Below are positions 30,557 through 38,374 of a stretch of 64,000 nt of DNA, piece by piece. The DNA is from Dyella_D sp052115385 (GTDB taxonomy: Bacteria > Pseudomonadota > Gammaproteobacteria > Xanthomonadales > Rhodanobacteraceae), in contig NZ_JBFRGP010000001.1 in NCBI RefSeq assembly GCF_052115385.1, positions 434,001-498,000 on the forward strand, given 5' to 3'. Each line of letters opens with the position of its first letter. The stretch's first letter is position 1. Below the pieces are notes generated by a model, which saw only the letters and a program-made list of their open reading frames with translations, was not told the origin of the DNA and ran no database searches. A program made the position numbers and the translations under genes.

Positions 30557-32905
30557 TTACCAGCCGAACGCCATACCCGCGCCCACCGACGTCTCCTTGC
30601 CGGACGACGAACCGCCGAACGACACGTTGAAGTTCGGCGAGAACTGGTGCGAAACACCCAGCGCCACGGCCGAGTGGCCACCCTGCATGCCGACGCCGAC
30701 GCCGACGCGGTTGGGCGTATTCACGCCGTTCGCGCTGAACGCCATCTGCGAATAGGCCGCGCCCATCGCACCCATCCGATCGATGCGGCTGTCGACCTGT
30801 TCGAACCTGCGGTTCGCCCAGTCCTGCACGCCATGCACCGCGTCCTGCACCTGGCCCCAATTGGCCGCATCGGTGGCCTGGGTACCGGCCGCCACGTTGG
30901 TGATCTGGCGCTCGCCGCCGACCGAACCCACCGACACGGTGTTGTCGCGGTCGGCGGTCGAGTTGGCGCCCAGCGCGACCGAGTTGTTGGCGTTGGCCGT
31001 CGCACCGGAACCGATCGCCGTGCTGTTGGCGCCGTTGGCCGCCGCGTTGGCGCCGTTGGCGGTCGAGCCTTCGCCCGAAGCGATGGCGTGGGAGCCGGTG
31101 GCGGTGCTGTTGGTGCCCAGTGCCTGGGCGCCGCTGCCGTTGGCGGTGCTGTTGTTGCCCGAGGCGACCGAGTTGGCACCGGTGGCGGTGCTGCCGTCGG
31201 CGCTCGCGTTGGCGTTCTCGCCCACGGCCGTGCTGCCGATGCCGGAGGCGTTGGAGCCTTCGCCCAGCACGGTGCTGTTGACGCCGCTGCCGCTGCCGCC
31301 GGCGCCGCCCAGCGAGCCGTCATTGAGGCCCTGGTTGATGTTGTTCACCTGGTTGGTCAGCGCGCCGACCTGGCCGTTGAGCGAGTTGATCTGGTTGGTG
31401 ATGTCCTGCTGCATGTCGAACAGCTGGCCGCCGTTCACCGCATCCATGCTGCCGTGCGCTACCGCACCACTGCCCAGGTTATGGATCACCGTGCCCTTGC
31501 TGCCGCCCAGCGTGGCGCTGCCCATGGTCAGGTCGTCGTAGACCAGCGACAGCAGCGGATTGCCGGTCGGGCTGATCAGGCCGGCCGCCTTCAGCTGCGC
31601 GATGGTCACCGCATCGCTATCCGCCGAACCGTTAGCGATGCCGCTCAGCACGCGGTTGCCGCCGGTACCGGCGAAGTTGATGCTGCCGCCGCCGCTGGCG
31701 CCGCCCACGGTGATGGCGTTGGTGGTGGCGTCCTGCTTGACCAGGCCGATGGTGCCGTCGTTGAGCTGGGTCTGCAGCGAGCTGATGTTGCCGGTGTTGG
31801 TGGCGATGTCCTTGGTATTGGTGGCCACGTTCTCGTTGGTGGCGTACAGCTGCGCGCCGGTCACCGCATCCGTGCTGGTGCTGGACAGCTCGCCCTTGCT
31901 GAGGCCGGTGAGCTTGCGCGACTGCGCCTTGCCGTCCTTCTTGCCGGAGAAATCGACGGTGTCGCCTTCGACCTCGGAGGCCACGCTGATCTTCTTGGTG
32001 GTGGCGTCCTGCTGCACCAGGCCGACCGAGCCGTTGTTGATCTGGCTCTGCAGGGTGGTGATGTTGGTGGCGTTGGTGGTGATGTTCTGGTTGGTGGCGT
32101 AGAGCTGGGCGCCGGTCACGGCGTCCTTGCTGGTGCCGGACAGCTCGCCATCGCTGAGGCCGGTGAGCTTGCGCGACTGCGTGGCGCCACCCTTCTTGCC
32201 GGAGAAGTCCACGGTGTCGCCGTCGAGCGCCGAGCCGATACTGATCTTCTTGGTGGTCGCATCCTGGCTGACCAGGCCCTGCAACGAGGTGATGCTGGTC
32301 TTGTTGGTGGAAATGTTGGTGTTGGCCGTGGTGATGGCCGTATCCAGACCGCTCAGCGCACCGCCGACCGTGGTCTGCGTGCCGCCGTTGGTCAGGGCGT
32401 AGCTGGGGCCGGTCACGGCGCCGGTGGTGGCGTCGATCTTGGCGCCGCCGCCGAGGGCGTTTACCGAAGGGGAAAGCTGGCCGAGATTCGCAGCGTCGGT
32501 GGAGGCTGTGCCAGCCAAAAGTGAGGTGACCTTGTGCGAGTTCAGATCAAACGCGCCATCAATAGAAAAATCGCCCTTGAGGTAAGTCCCGTTGCTATTG
32601 ATCACCAAGGTGCCGGTCGCCGCCGAGCTCAATCCTGCGATACTGGTGATGTTGCATATGGCTTGCGTGACCGTTAAAGCGTCGTCAGTGTCATCGCTTT
32701 TTCCTCCATCCTTGAAGCTCCTGCATGTTCCGTCGGTGCCGTCATTTACATAGATCGACCCGGCGGAAACTGTGGTCGCAAATCCTCCCGCGAGAAATAC
32801 CACGACGGCGATCGCAGTGGCCTTCTTGCGACCCTTGGCTAACTCCGACGCCACTACCCATTTGCCGGTAGCCGCGTTGCGGACAATCTTGTAAATCGTA
32901 TTCAC
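30557..32905 (-). CDS. Trimeric autotransporter adhesin (YadA-like) with ESPR, copy 2
   Basis: A 782-residue trimeric adhesin starting at GTG 32905, with GGAG upstream. The first 25 residues (NTIYKIVRNAATGKWVVASE) are an extended signal peptide region (ESPR), followed by a hydrophobic core cleaved near TTVSA. The mature N terminus has two cysteines about 23 residues apart. The stalk (about 100-520) contains near-identical modules of about 85 residues (DGDTVDFSGKK, DAVTGAQLYATN). A YadA-head block of 14-residue repeats (NSTAIGSGATAN, NSVALGANSTAD) lies at about 540-660, then the neck and the C-terminal anchor ending MAFGW. Secretion is Sec-dependent, with surface display through its own trimeric barrel. 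Confidence 0.94.
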   Translation of the reverse strand: MNTIYKIVRNAATGKWVVASELAKGRKKATAIAVVVFLAGGFATTVSAGSIYVNDGTDGTCRSFKDGGKSDDTDDALTVTQAICNITSIAGLSSAATGTLVINSNGTYLKGDFSIDGAFDLNSHKVTSLLAGTASTDAANLGQLSPSVNALGGGAKIDATTGAVTGPSYALTNGGTQTTVGGALSGLDTAITTANTNISTNKTSITSLQGLVSQDATTKKISIGSALDGDTVDFSGKKGGATQSRKLTGLSDGELSGTSKDAVTGAQLYATNQNITTNATNITTLQSQINNGSVGLVQQDATTKKISVASEVEGDTVDFSGKKDGKAQSRKLTGLSKGELSSTSTDAVTGAQLYATNENVATNTKDIATNTGNISSLQTQLNDGTIGLVKQDATTNAITVGGASGGGSINFAGTGGNRVLSGIANGSADSDAVTIAQLKAAGLISPTGNPLLSLVYDDLTMGSATLGGSKGTVIHNLGSGAVAHGSMDAVNGGQLFDMQQDITNQINSLNGQVGALTNQVNNINQGLNDGSLGGAGGSGSGVNSTVLGEGSNASGIGSTAVGENANASADGSTATGANSVASGNNSTANGSGAQALGTNSTATGSHAIASGEGSTANGANAAANGANSTAIGSGATANANNSVALGANSTADRDNTVSVGSVGGERQITNVAAGTQATDAANWGQVQDAVHGVQDWANRRFEQVDSRIDRMGAMGAAYSQMAFSANGVNTPNRVGVGVGMQGGHSAVALGVSHQFSPNFNVSFGGSSSGKETSVGAGMAFGW
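31720..32275 (-). repeat. In-gene direct repeats coding ~85-residue stalk modules
   Basis: The DNA for the stalk of adhesin 2 repeats with a period of about 255-275 bases. GGTGGTGGCGTCCTG-like blocks recur near 31720, 31997 and 32251, and the intervening coding sequence is highly similar. Such repeats allow length change by recombination. They are imperfect, so they are unlikely to be an assembly artefact. Confidence 0.7.
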
Positions 32906-33234
32906 TTAAAACATCTCCACTAGATTTGAATGTGCGTGCACGCACCAAGACTTACCGCTCGACTTGGCGATAATTGGTATCGAACGAACCTCACGCACGC
33001 CCGCTGTGCGGGGAGGGTGGTGCATCGTAGGAAGCGGGCGGAGGGGGATGAACTGGAAAATGCCAGGAGTGGCAAAATCAGCACGACTTTCTCTTATGGC
33101 GCTGATTGGGCATGGCGCCTGATGTGGGGGTAGACGTCATGTGATGGGTAGCTCGCCACCCCGTCGAGCCAACCCTTGCACCCACCGCCCATCTACGCTC
33201 AACTGACCGCCCACCCACCGCCACCTAAGCCCCC
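32906..33234. other. Divergent gap between adhesin 2 and NAD kinase
   Basis: The 329-base gap contains the ribosome-binding site of adhesin 2 (GTGGAGAT on the minus strand) and an AT-richer stretch near 33060-33100. No repeat or gene was seen, and no clear sigma-70 pair could be fixed for either gene. Confidence 0.5.
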
Positions 33235-33996
33235 ATGGCCTACGCCTTCGTCGCCAGCGAAACCTCGGTTGCCCAGCAGGCTCGCCGCAAACTGGTGGAG
33301 CGTTACGGTGAAGTGCCGCCGGAACAGGCGCAGGCGATCGTGGCTTTAGGGGGTGATGGCTTCATGCTGCGCACGCTGCATGCGCATCTGCCGCTGGCCA
33401 TCCCGGTCTACGGCATGAAGCTCGGCCGCGTCGGCTTCCTGATGAACAAGCATCGCCTGGACGATCTGCCCGGGCGCATCGAGCGGGCGCACGCTGCGCT
33501 GCTGTATCCGCTGGAGATGGACGTCACCTGCGCCAAGGGCAAGACGCACCATGCGCTGGCCTTCAATGAAGTGTCGCTGCTGCGCCAGAGCAACCAGGCC
33601 GCGCATCTGGAAATCAAGCTCAACGAAACGGTGAAGCTGGACACACTGGTGTGCGACGGCATCCTGGTTTCCACGCCGGCCGGTTCCACCGCGTACAACC
33701 TTTCCGCACATGGCCCGATCCTGCCGCTGGACGCCAACGTGCTGGCGCTCACCCCGATCAGCCCGTTCCGCCCGCGCCGCTGGCGTGGCGCGATCCTGCC
33801 GCATCGCACCCAGGTCAGCCTGCGCGTGCTCGATCCGAACAAGCGGCCGGTCAGCGCCACCGCGGACTTCCACGAAGTGCGCGACGTGCGCGAGGTGACG
33901 GTGAAGCAGTCGGCGGGGCCGGGCGTGCGCCTGCTGTTCGATCCGGAGCACAATCTGGAACAGCGCATCCTCGACGAGCAGTTCGCGCCGGACTAA
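33235..33996 (+). CDS. nadK: NAD kinase
   Basis: A 253-residue ATP- or polyphosphate-dependent kinase making NADP from NAD in the cytosol. The GGDG motif appears in VALGGDGFMLRTLH, the substrate-binding NE motif in FNEVSLLRQ, and the glycine-rich ILVSTPAGSTAYNLSA completes the active site. The N terminus is short compared with E. coli NadK (292 residues) but matches the length of the shorter bacterial forms. It starts at ATG 33235 without an obvious ribosome-binding site. A nucleotidase gene follows 48 bases later, so both may be cotranscribed. Confidence 0.93.
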   Translation: MAYAFVASETSVAQQARRKLVERYGEVPPEQAQAIVALGGDGFMLRTLHAHLPLAIPVYGMKLGRVGFLMNKHRLDDLPGRIERAHAALLYPLEMDVTCAKGKTHHALAFNEVSLLRQSNQAAHLEIKLNETVKLDTLVCDGILVSTPAGSTAYNLSAHGPILPLDANVLALTPISPFRPRRWRGAILPHRTQVSLRVLDPNKRPVSATADFHEVRDVREVTVKQSAGPGVRLLFDPEHNLEQRILDEQFAPD

Positions 33997-34044
33997 AGCG
34001 CGGCGGGTTTGCTAGATTGGTTTATTCGTCCGTACGGCCTCGCC

Positions 34045-34974
34045 ATGACCACCAAGCATCCCATCGCCCACGACCCTGCCGCCGCCAGCGACAACCGCCT
34101 CGTGGTGGCGATTTCCTCGCGCGCACTGTTCGACCTCGGCGACAGCCATGAACTGTTCGAGCGCGATGGCCTGGATGCGTATCGCGCGTTCCAGATCGAC
34201 CACGAGAACGAGATCCTCAAGCCCGGCGTGGCCTTCCCGCTGGTGCAGAAACTGCTGGGCCTCAACAAGCTGGGCGGCGACGTGCCGCCGGTGGAAGTGA
34301 TCCTGCTGTCGCGCAACTCCGGCGACACGGGTCTGCGCATCTTCAATGCGATCCAGCACTACGGCCTGGATATCAGCCGCGCGGCATTCACCAGCGGTGC
34401 GCCGACCTCCGACTACATCGCGCCGTTCAAGACCGACCTGTTCCTGTCCGCCAATGCCGAAGATGTGGGCCGTGCGCTGGTCGCTGGTGTGGCCGCCGCC
34501 ACCATCCTGCCGTCGGTGGCGCCGCCGCGGGCGACCGAGCAGCTGCGTATCGCCTTCGACGGCGACGCGGTGCTGTTCGGCGACGAAGGCGAGCGGGTGT
34601 CGCGCGAGGAAGGGCTGGAGGCGTTCCATCGCAACGAGCGCGAGCGGGCGGAGGAGTCGCTGTCGGTCGGCCCTTTCCGCGGATTTCTCACCGCGGTGCA
34701 TCGCCTGCAGGCGGCGTTTCCGGCGGAAACCTCGCCGATCCGCACGGCGCTGGTCACCGCGCGATCCGCGCCGGCGCACAAGCGGGTGATCCTGACCCTG
34801 CGCCGCTGGGGCGTGCGCATCGACGAGGCGCTGTTCCTCGGCGGGCGCGACAAGGGGCCGTTCCTGGAAGCGTTCGGCGCGGACATCTTTTTCGACGATT
34901 CGCCGGCCAACGTCGAATCGGCGCGCAAATACGTGGCGGCGGGGCATGTGCCGCACGGGGTCAGCAACAGCTGA
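34045..34974 (+). CDS. Cytosolic 5'-nucleotidase (NT5C1-like)
   Basis: A 309-residue protein of the family that includes vertebrate cytosolic 5'-nucleotidase 1 and many bacterial homologues, which release phosphate from nucleoside monophosphates such as AMP. Signatures are LVVAISSRALFDL near the N terminus, VILLSRNSGDTGLRIFNA, and IAFDGDAVLFGDE, which carries the catalytic-type D-G-D segment; a late LFLGGRDKGPFLEAF and FFDDSPANVESA complete a HAD-like core. I chose the ATG at 34045 rather than the upstream TTG at 34009. It follows nadK by 48 bases, which hints at joint nucleotide or NAD metabolism. Confidence 0.85.
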   Translation: MTTKHPIAHDPAAASDNRLVVAISSRALFDLGDSHELFERDGLDAYRAFQIDHENEILKPGVAFPLVQKLLGLNKLGGDVPPVEVILLSRNSGDTGLRIFNAIQHYGLDISRAAFTSGAPTSDYIAPFKTDLFLSANAEDVGRALVAGVAAATILPSVAPPRATEQLRIAFDGDAVLFGDEGERVSREEGLEAFHRNERERAEESLSVGPFRGFLTAVHRLQAAFPAETSPIRTALVTARSAPAHKRVILTLRRWGVRIDEALFLGGRDKGPFLEAFGADIFFDDSPANVESARKYVAAGHVPHGVSNS

Positions 34975-34980
34975 GCGTGC

Positions 34981-35856
34981 TTAGACCAGCTTGGTCCGCC
35001 GCCACCAAGGTGTGACGCGCCCCTCGCGCACCAGCGTGAACAACCCCGACCCCAGGATCAGCGCGATGCCGAACAGCATCGGCCAGTCCAGCCGGTTGCC
35101 GAACAGCCAGTAGCCGAAGCCGATCGCCCACAGCATCTGGCTGTACTGCGTCGGCGCCACGCGATTGGCGGGCGCATGCTGGGTGGCCAGCATCAGCAGC
35201 ACTCCAGCCAGCCCGGCCAGCAGGCCGTAGCCGGACAGCAGCATCCATTGATGCGCATCGGGCCAGACGAAATCCGGCAGCATCAGCAGGCCGCCCGCCA
35301 GCAGCGGGCCGATCACGCCGGCGCCATACAGGCTGATACGCTTCTCGTGCGCGCCGGCCATGCGCAGCGCCACCACCGACACCGCGCCGGACAAACCGCA
35401 GGTCATCGCCGCCAGATGCCCCACGCCGAGCGCGCGGAACCCCGGCCGCAGCACCACCAGCACGCCCAGGAAGCCGGCCAGCACCGCCGACCAGCGCCGC
35501 CAGCCGACGTGCTCCTTCAGGAACAGCACCGACAGCACGGTCACGAAGATCGGCAGCAGGAAAATCAGCGCGAAGGCCTCGGCCATCGGCAGCGCGGTAA
35601 AAGCGATCACCGCGGCGATATTGCAGATCGAGCCGGAAATCGCCCGGATCCACCACAGCACCGGCTTGCGCGCCTGGAACACCTCGATCCAGCGATCCTC
35701 CGGCCGCCGGATAAAGGGCAGGGCACTGAGCATCAGCACGGCGCCGAAAAACACCGCCTCGTAGGCCGGCAGGGTGCCGTGCAGGGATTTCACGAAGGCA
35801 TCGCTGATCGCGTAGGCCGCGTAGCAGGCGAAGCCCAGGAGGACGCCTTTGAGCAT
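34981..35856 (-). CDS. EamA/DMT-family transporter
   Basis: A 291-residue inner-membrane protein with ten predicted helices arranged as two EamA repeats of five helices, as in RhaT/YdcZ-type drug/metabolite transporters. Examples are CYAAYAISDAFVKSL at helix 1, LPMAEAFALIFLLPIF in repeat 1, and VAPTQYSQMLWAIGFGYWLFG in repeat 2. The substrate is unknown. The frame is open upstream through the palindromic repeat, but the ATG at 35856 puts helix 1 at the N terminus. It is convergent with the nucleotidase (gap of 6 bases) and divergent from gcdH. Confidence 0.82.
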   Translation of the reverse strand: MLKGVLLGFACYAAYAISDAFVKSLHGTLPAYEAVFFGAVLMLSALPFIRRPEDRWIEVFQARKPVLWWIRAISGSICNIAAVIAFTALPMAEAFALIFLLPIFVTVLSVLFLKEHVGWRRWSAVLAGFLGVLVVLRPGFRALGVGHLAAMTCGLSGAVSVVALRMAGAHEKRISLYGAGVIGPLLAGGLLMLPDFVWPDAHQWMLLSGYGLLAGLAGVLLMLATQHAPANRVAPTQYSQMLWAIGFGYWLFGNRLDWPMLFGIALILGSGLFTLVREGRVTPWWRRTKLV

Positions 35857-35929
35857 GGGGATGGGGGAAGGCGGCGGGGGAAGGGGCCATGGTCCCATGG
35901 CTTGCATGCGCAATGACAGCCAAAGCCCG

Positions 35930-36008
35930 GCGTAGGTTGGGGTGAGCCGCAGGCGAACCCCGACACCGCGCACCGTTGGGGTTCGCCTGCGGCTCACCCC
36001 AACCTACG
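35930..36008. repeat. REP/BIME-like palindromic repeat, copy 2
   Basis: Two inverted arms CGTAGGTTGGGGTGAGCCGC / GCGGCTCACCCCAACCTACG enclose a short spacer. This copy lies between divergent genes, in the region that should contain the gcdH promoter, unlike most other copies, which lie past stop codons. Confidence 0.85.
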
Positions 36009-36103
36009 GCGACCGGTGGGCCATCTGCTGCACCTCGTCATGACCCCGGCCGAGCCGCCCCGCTAGAATCGGGAGCTTCCCACCGACCGCACGGAACATC
36101 CGC

Positions 36104-37273
36104 ATGTCCGCCCGCCTGAACCCGCTCGACCTGTACGACGTCCGCTCGCTGCTCACCGACGAGGAGCGCATGGTGCAAGACACCGTGGGCCGCTTCGTGG
36201 ACGAGCGCGTGCTGCCGATCATCGGCGACGCGTTCGACCAGGGCCGCTTTCCCAAGGAACTGATCCCGGAAATCGCCAGCCTGGGCCTGCTGGGCGCCAC
36301 CTTGCCGGAGAAATACGGCTGCGCCGGCATGAACGGGGTCAGCTACGGCCTGATCTGCCAGGAGCTGGAGCGCGGCGATTCGGGCCTGCGCAGCTTCGCC
36401 TCGGTGCAGAGCTCGCTGTGCATGTATCCGATCTACGCCTACGGCACCGAGGAGCAGAAGCTGCAGTACCTGCCCGGGATGGCGGCGGGCGAGATCATCG
36501 GCTGCTTCGGCCTGACCGAACCGCACGGCGGCTCGGACCCGGCCAATATGAAGACCCATGCGAAGAAGGACGGCGGCGACTGGGTCATCAACGGCGCCAA
36601 GATGTGGATCACCAACGGCAACCTCGCGCATATCGCCATCGTATGGGCGCAGACCGAGGACGGCATCCAGGGCTTTATCGTGCCGACGGACACCGCCGGC
36701 TTCACCGCGCAGGAAGTGCACAAGAAGATGAGCCTGCGCGCCTCGGTCACCTCGGCGCTGTTCTTCGACAACGTGCGCGTGCCGGAAGCCAACCGCCTGC
36801 CCAGCGTCAAGGGCCTGAAGGGTCCGCTGGGCTGCCTTACCCAGGCCCGCTACGGCATCACCTGGGGCCCGATCGGCGCCGCACAGGCCTGCCTCAAGGA
36901 AGTGCTGGACTACACCCAGGAGCGCGTGCTGTTCGGCCGGCCGCTGGCCTCCAACCAGGCGATCCAGCTCAAGCTGGCCGAGATGGCCCGCCGCATCACC
37001 ATGGCGCAGCTGCTGTCGCTGCAGCTGGGCCGCCTGAAGGACGCCGGCAACATGCAGCCGACCCAGGTCTCGCTGGCCAAGTGGAACAACTGCCGCATCG
37101 CCATCGACATCGCGCGCGAATGCCGCGACATCCTCGGTGGCGCCGGCATCACCACCGAGCACGTGGCGATCCGCCACGCGCTGAACCTGGAATCGGTGAT
37201 CACCTACGAGGGCACCGAGACCGTGCACCAGCTCGTGGTGGGCCGCGAGCTGACCGGCATCAACGCGTTCTGA
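36104..37273 (+). CDS. gcdH: Glutaryl-CoA dehydrogenase
   Basis: A 389-residue FAD enzyme that oxidatively decarboxylates glutaryl-CoA to crotonyl-CoA in lysine, tryptophan and glutarate breakdown. It has the acyl-CoA dehydrogenase signature GCFGLTEPHGGSDPANM and the GcdH-type C terminus with catalytic glutamate E369 in TYEGTETVHQL followed by VGRELTGINAF, which is diagnostic of GCDH. Length is normal. It leads a tight run: the GNAT gene begins 5 bases after its stop. Confidence 0.94.
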   Translation: MSARLNPLDLYDVRSLLTDEERMVQDTVGRFVDERVLPIIGDAFDQGRFPKELIPEIASLGLLGATLPEKYGCAGMNGVSYGLICQELERGDSGLRSFASVQSSLCMYPIYAYGTEEQKLQYLPGMAAGEIIGCFGLTEPHGGSDPANMKTHAKKDGGDWVINGAKMWITNGNLAHIAIVWAQTEDGIQGFIVPTDTAGFTAQEVHKKMSLRASVTSALFFDNVRVPEANRLPSVKGLKGPLGCLTQARYGITWGPIGAAQACLKEVLDYTQERVLFGRPLASNQAIQLKLAEMARRITMAQLLSLQLGRLKDAGNMQPTQVSLAKWNNCRIAIDIARECRDILGGAGITTEHVAIRHALNLESVITYEGTETVHQLVVGRELTGINAF

Positions 37274-37278
37274 CGCCG

Positions 37279-37839
37279 ATGGGGGCGCCGGACATCGCCT
37301 GGGTCGACCTGCGCATCGAGACCGAGCGCCTGCTGCTGCGTCCGCCGCGGGCCGAGGATTTCGAGGGCTGGGCCGCGAACATGGCCGATGCGGAATCGGC
37401 GCGCTTCATCGGCGGGCAGCAGCCACGCGCGGTGGCCTGGCGCGGCTTTCTCACCATGGTCGGGGCGTGGTCGATCCAAGGCTATGGCATGTTCTCGGTG
37501 ATCGAGAAGGCCACCGGCCAGTGGCTAGGCCGGCTCGGCCCCTGGCAGCCGGAAGGCTGGCCCGGCCCGGAAGTGGGCTGGGGCCTGGCGCGCGCGGCCT
37601 GGGGCAAGGGCTATGCGCTGGAAGGCGCCGCCGCGGCGATGGACTGGGCCTTCGAGCGCCTGGGCTGGACCGACGTGATCCACAGCATCGACCCCGACAA
37701 CGCCGCCTCGCAGGCGCTGGCCCTGCGCCTGGGCTCGCGCAAGCGCGGCCCGGGCCGCCTGCCCGAGCCGTTCCATGAGGTGCCCATCGATATCTGGGGC
37801 CAGAGCCGCGAGGAGTGGCGCCGCCACCGGCGCACCTGA
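37279..37839 (+). CDS. GNAT-family N-acetyltransferase (RimJ/RimL-like)
   Basis: A 186-residue acetyltransferase of the RimJ/RimL-like GNAT branch. It starts with LRIETERLLLRPPRAEDFEGW, has the acetyl-CoA region EVGWGLARAAWGKGYALEGAAAAMDWAF, and ends with the IDPDNAASQALALRLG motif typical of this group. These enzymes acetylate protein N termini or small molecules; the substrate here is unknown. It is translated 5 bases after gcdH and 8 bases before the next gene, so it is cotranscribed with both. Confidence 0.88.
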   Translation: MGAPDIAWVDLRIETERLLLRPPRAEDFEGWAANMADAESARFIGGQQPRAVAWRGFLTMVGAWSIQGYGMFSVIEKATGQWLGRLGPWQPEGWPGPEVGWGLARAAWGKGYALEGAAAAMDWAFERLGWTDVIHSIDPDNAASQALALRLGSRKRGPGRLPEPFHEVPIDIWGQSREEWRRHRRT

Positions 37840-37847
37840 GGAGCCGC

Positions 37848-38321
37848 ATGCGCGACGTACTGGAGCAGGTTGTGATGGAAGCGCTGCCGCCGCTGCAGCG
37901 CCTGTGCCGCGATCCGTGGCAGGTGATCGGCAGCGCCGCCGCGTATCTGGCCGGCGCCGAGGTCAGCGTGGCCGACCTCGACCTGCTGACCAGCGCCGCC
38001 GATGCCGCACGCCGGGCCGACGCCTGGCGCGACCGGCTCGACGCCGGCTACGAACCGGCCGGCGCCGAGCGTTTCCGCTCGCAGTTCGCGCGCTTCCGTT
38101 TCAGCGGCATGCCGGTGGAAGTGATGGGAGCCCTGGAGCTCAACGCCGGGCAGGGCTGGCAGCCGGTGACGGTGGGCGAGCTCGTGCTCGTCCGTATTGC
38201 CGGCCTCGATGTGCCCATTCCCAGCGTGCCCGAACAGATCCGTATCCTCGAAAGCTTCGGCCGCCCGAAAGACTTGCACCGCGCCGCGCTGCTGCGCGCG
38301 CTTGCGGCGACCGCGGGCTGA
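37848..38321 (+). CDS. Small nucleotidyltransferase-like protein
   Basis: A 157-residue protein that looks like a minimal nucleotidyltransferase of the polymerase-beta fold. The motif GSAAAYLAG...VADLDLL matches the G-S-(x)n-D-x-D active-site pattern, and a conserved-looking second half (MPVEVMGALELN, VPIPSVPEQIRILESFGRPKD) resembles NTase-like proteins with a predicted acidic site. The reaction is not known. The start ATG at 37848 has GAGGAG just upstream, eight bases after the GNAT stop. Stand-alone NTases are often toxin or antitoxin parts, but no partner gene is seen. Confidence 0.6.
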   Translation: MRDVLEQVVMEALPPLQRLCRDPWQVIGSAAAYLAGAEVSVADLDLLTSAADAARRADAWRDRLDAGYEPAGAERFRSQFARFRFSGMPVEVMGALELNAGQGWQPVTVGELVLVRIAGLDVPIPSVPEQIRILESFGRPKDLHRAALLRALAATAG

Positions 38322-38374
38322 CCGCAGTCAACCTGTCCTCTCCTTTCCCTTTCCCACCGAATCCGACCACGCCC

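Noticed and set aside
37848..38321. MNT/HEPN-type toxin-antitoxin system
   Set aside because: The nucleotidyltransferase-like protein has no HEPN partner beside it; its neighbours are metabolic enzymes.
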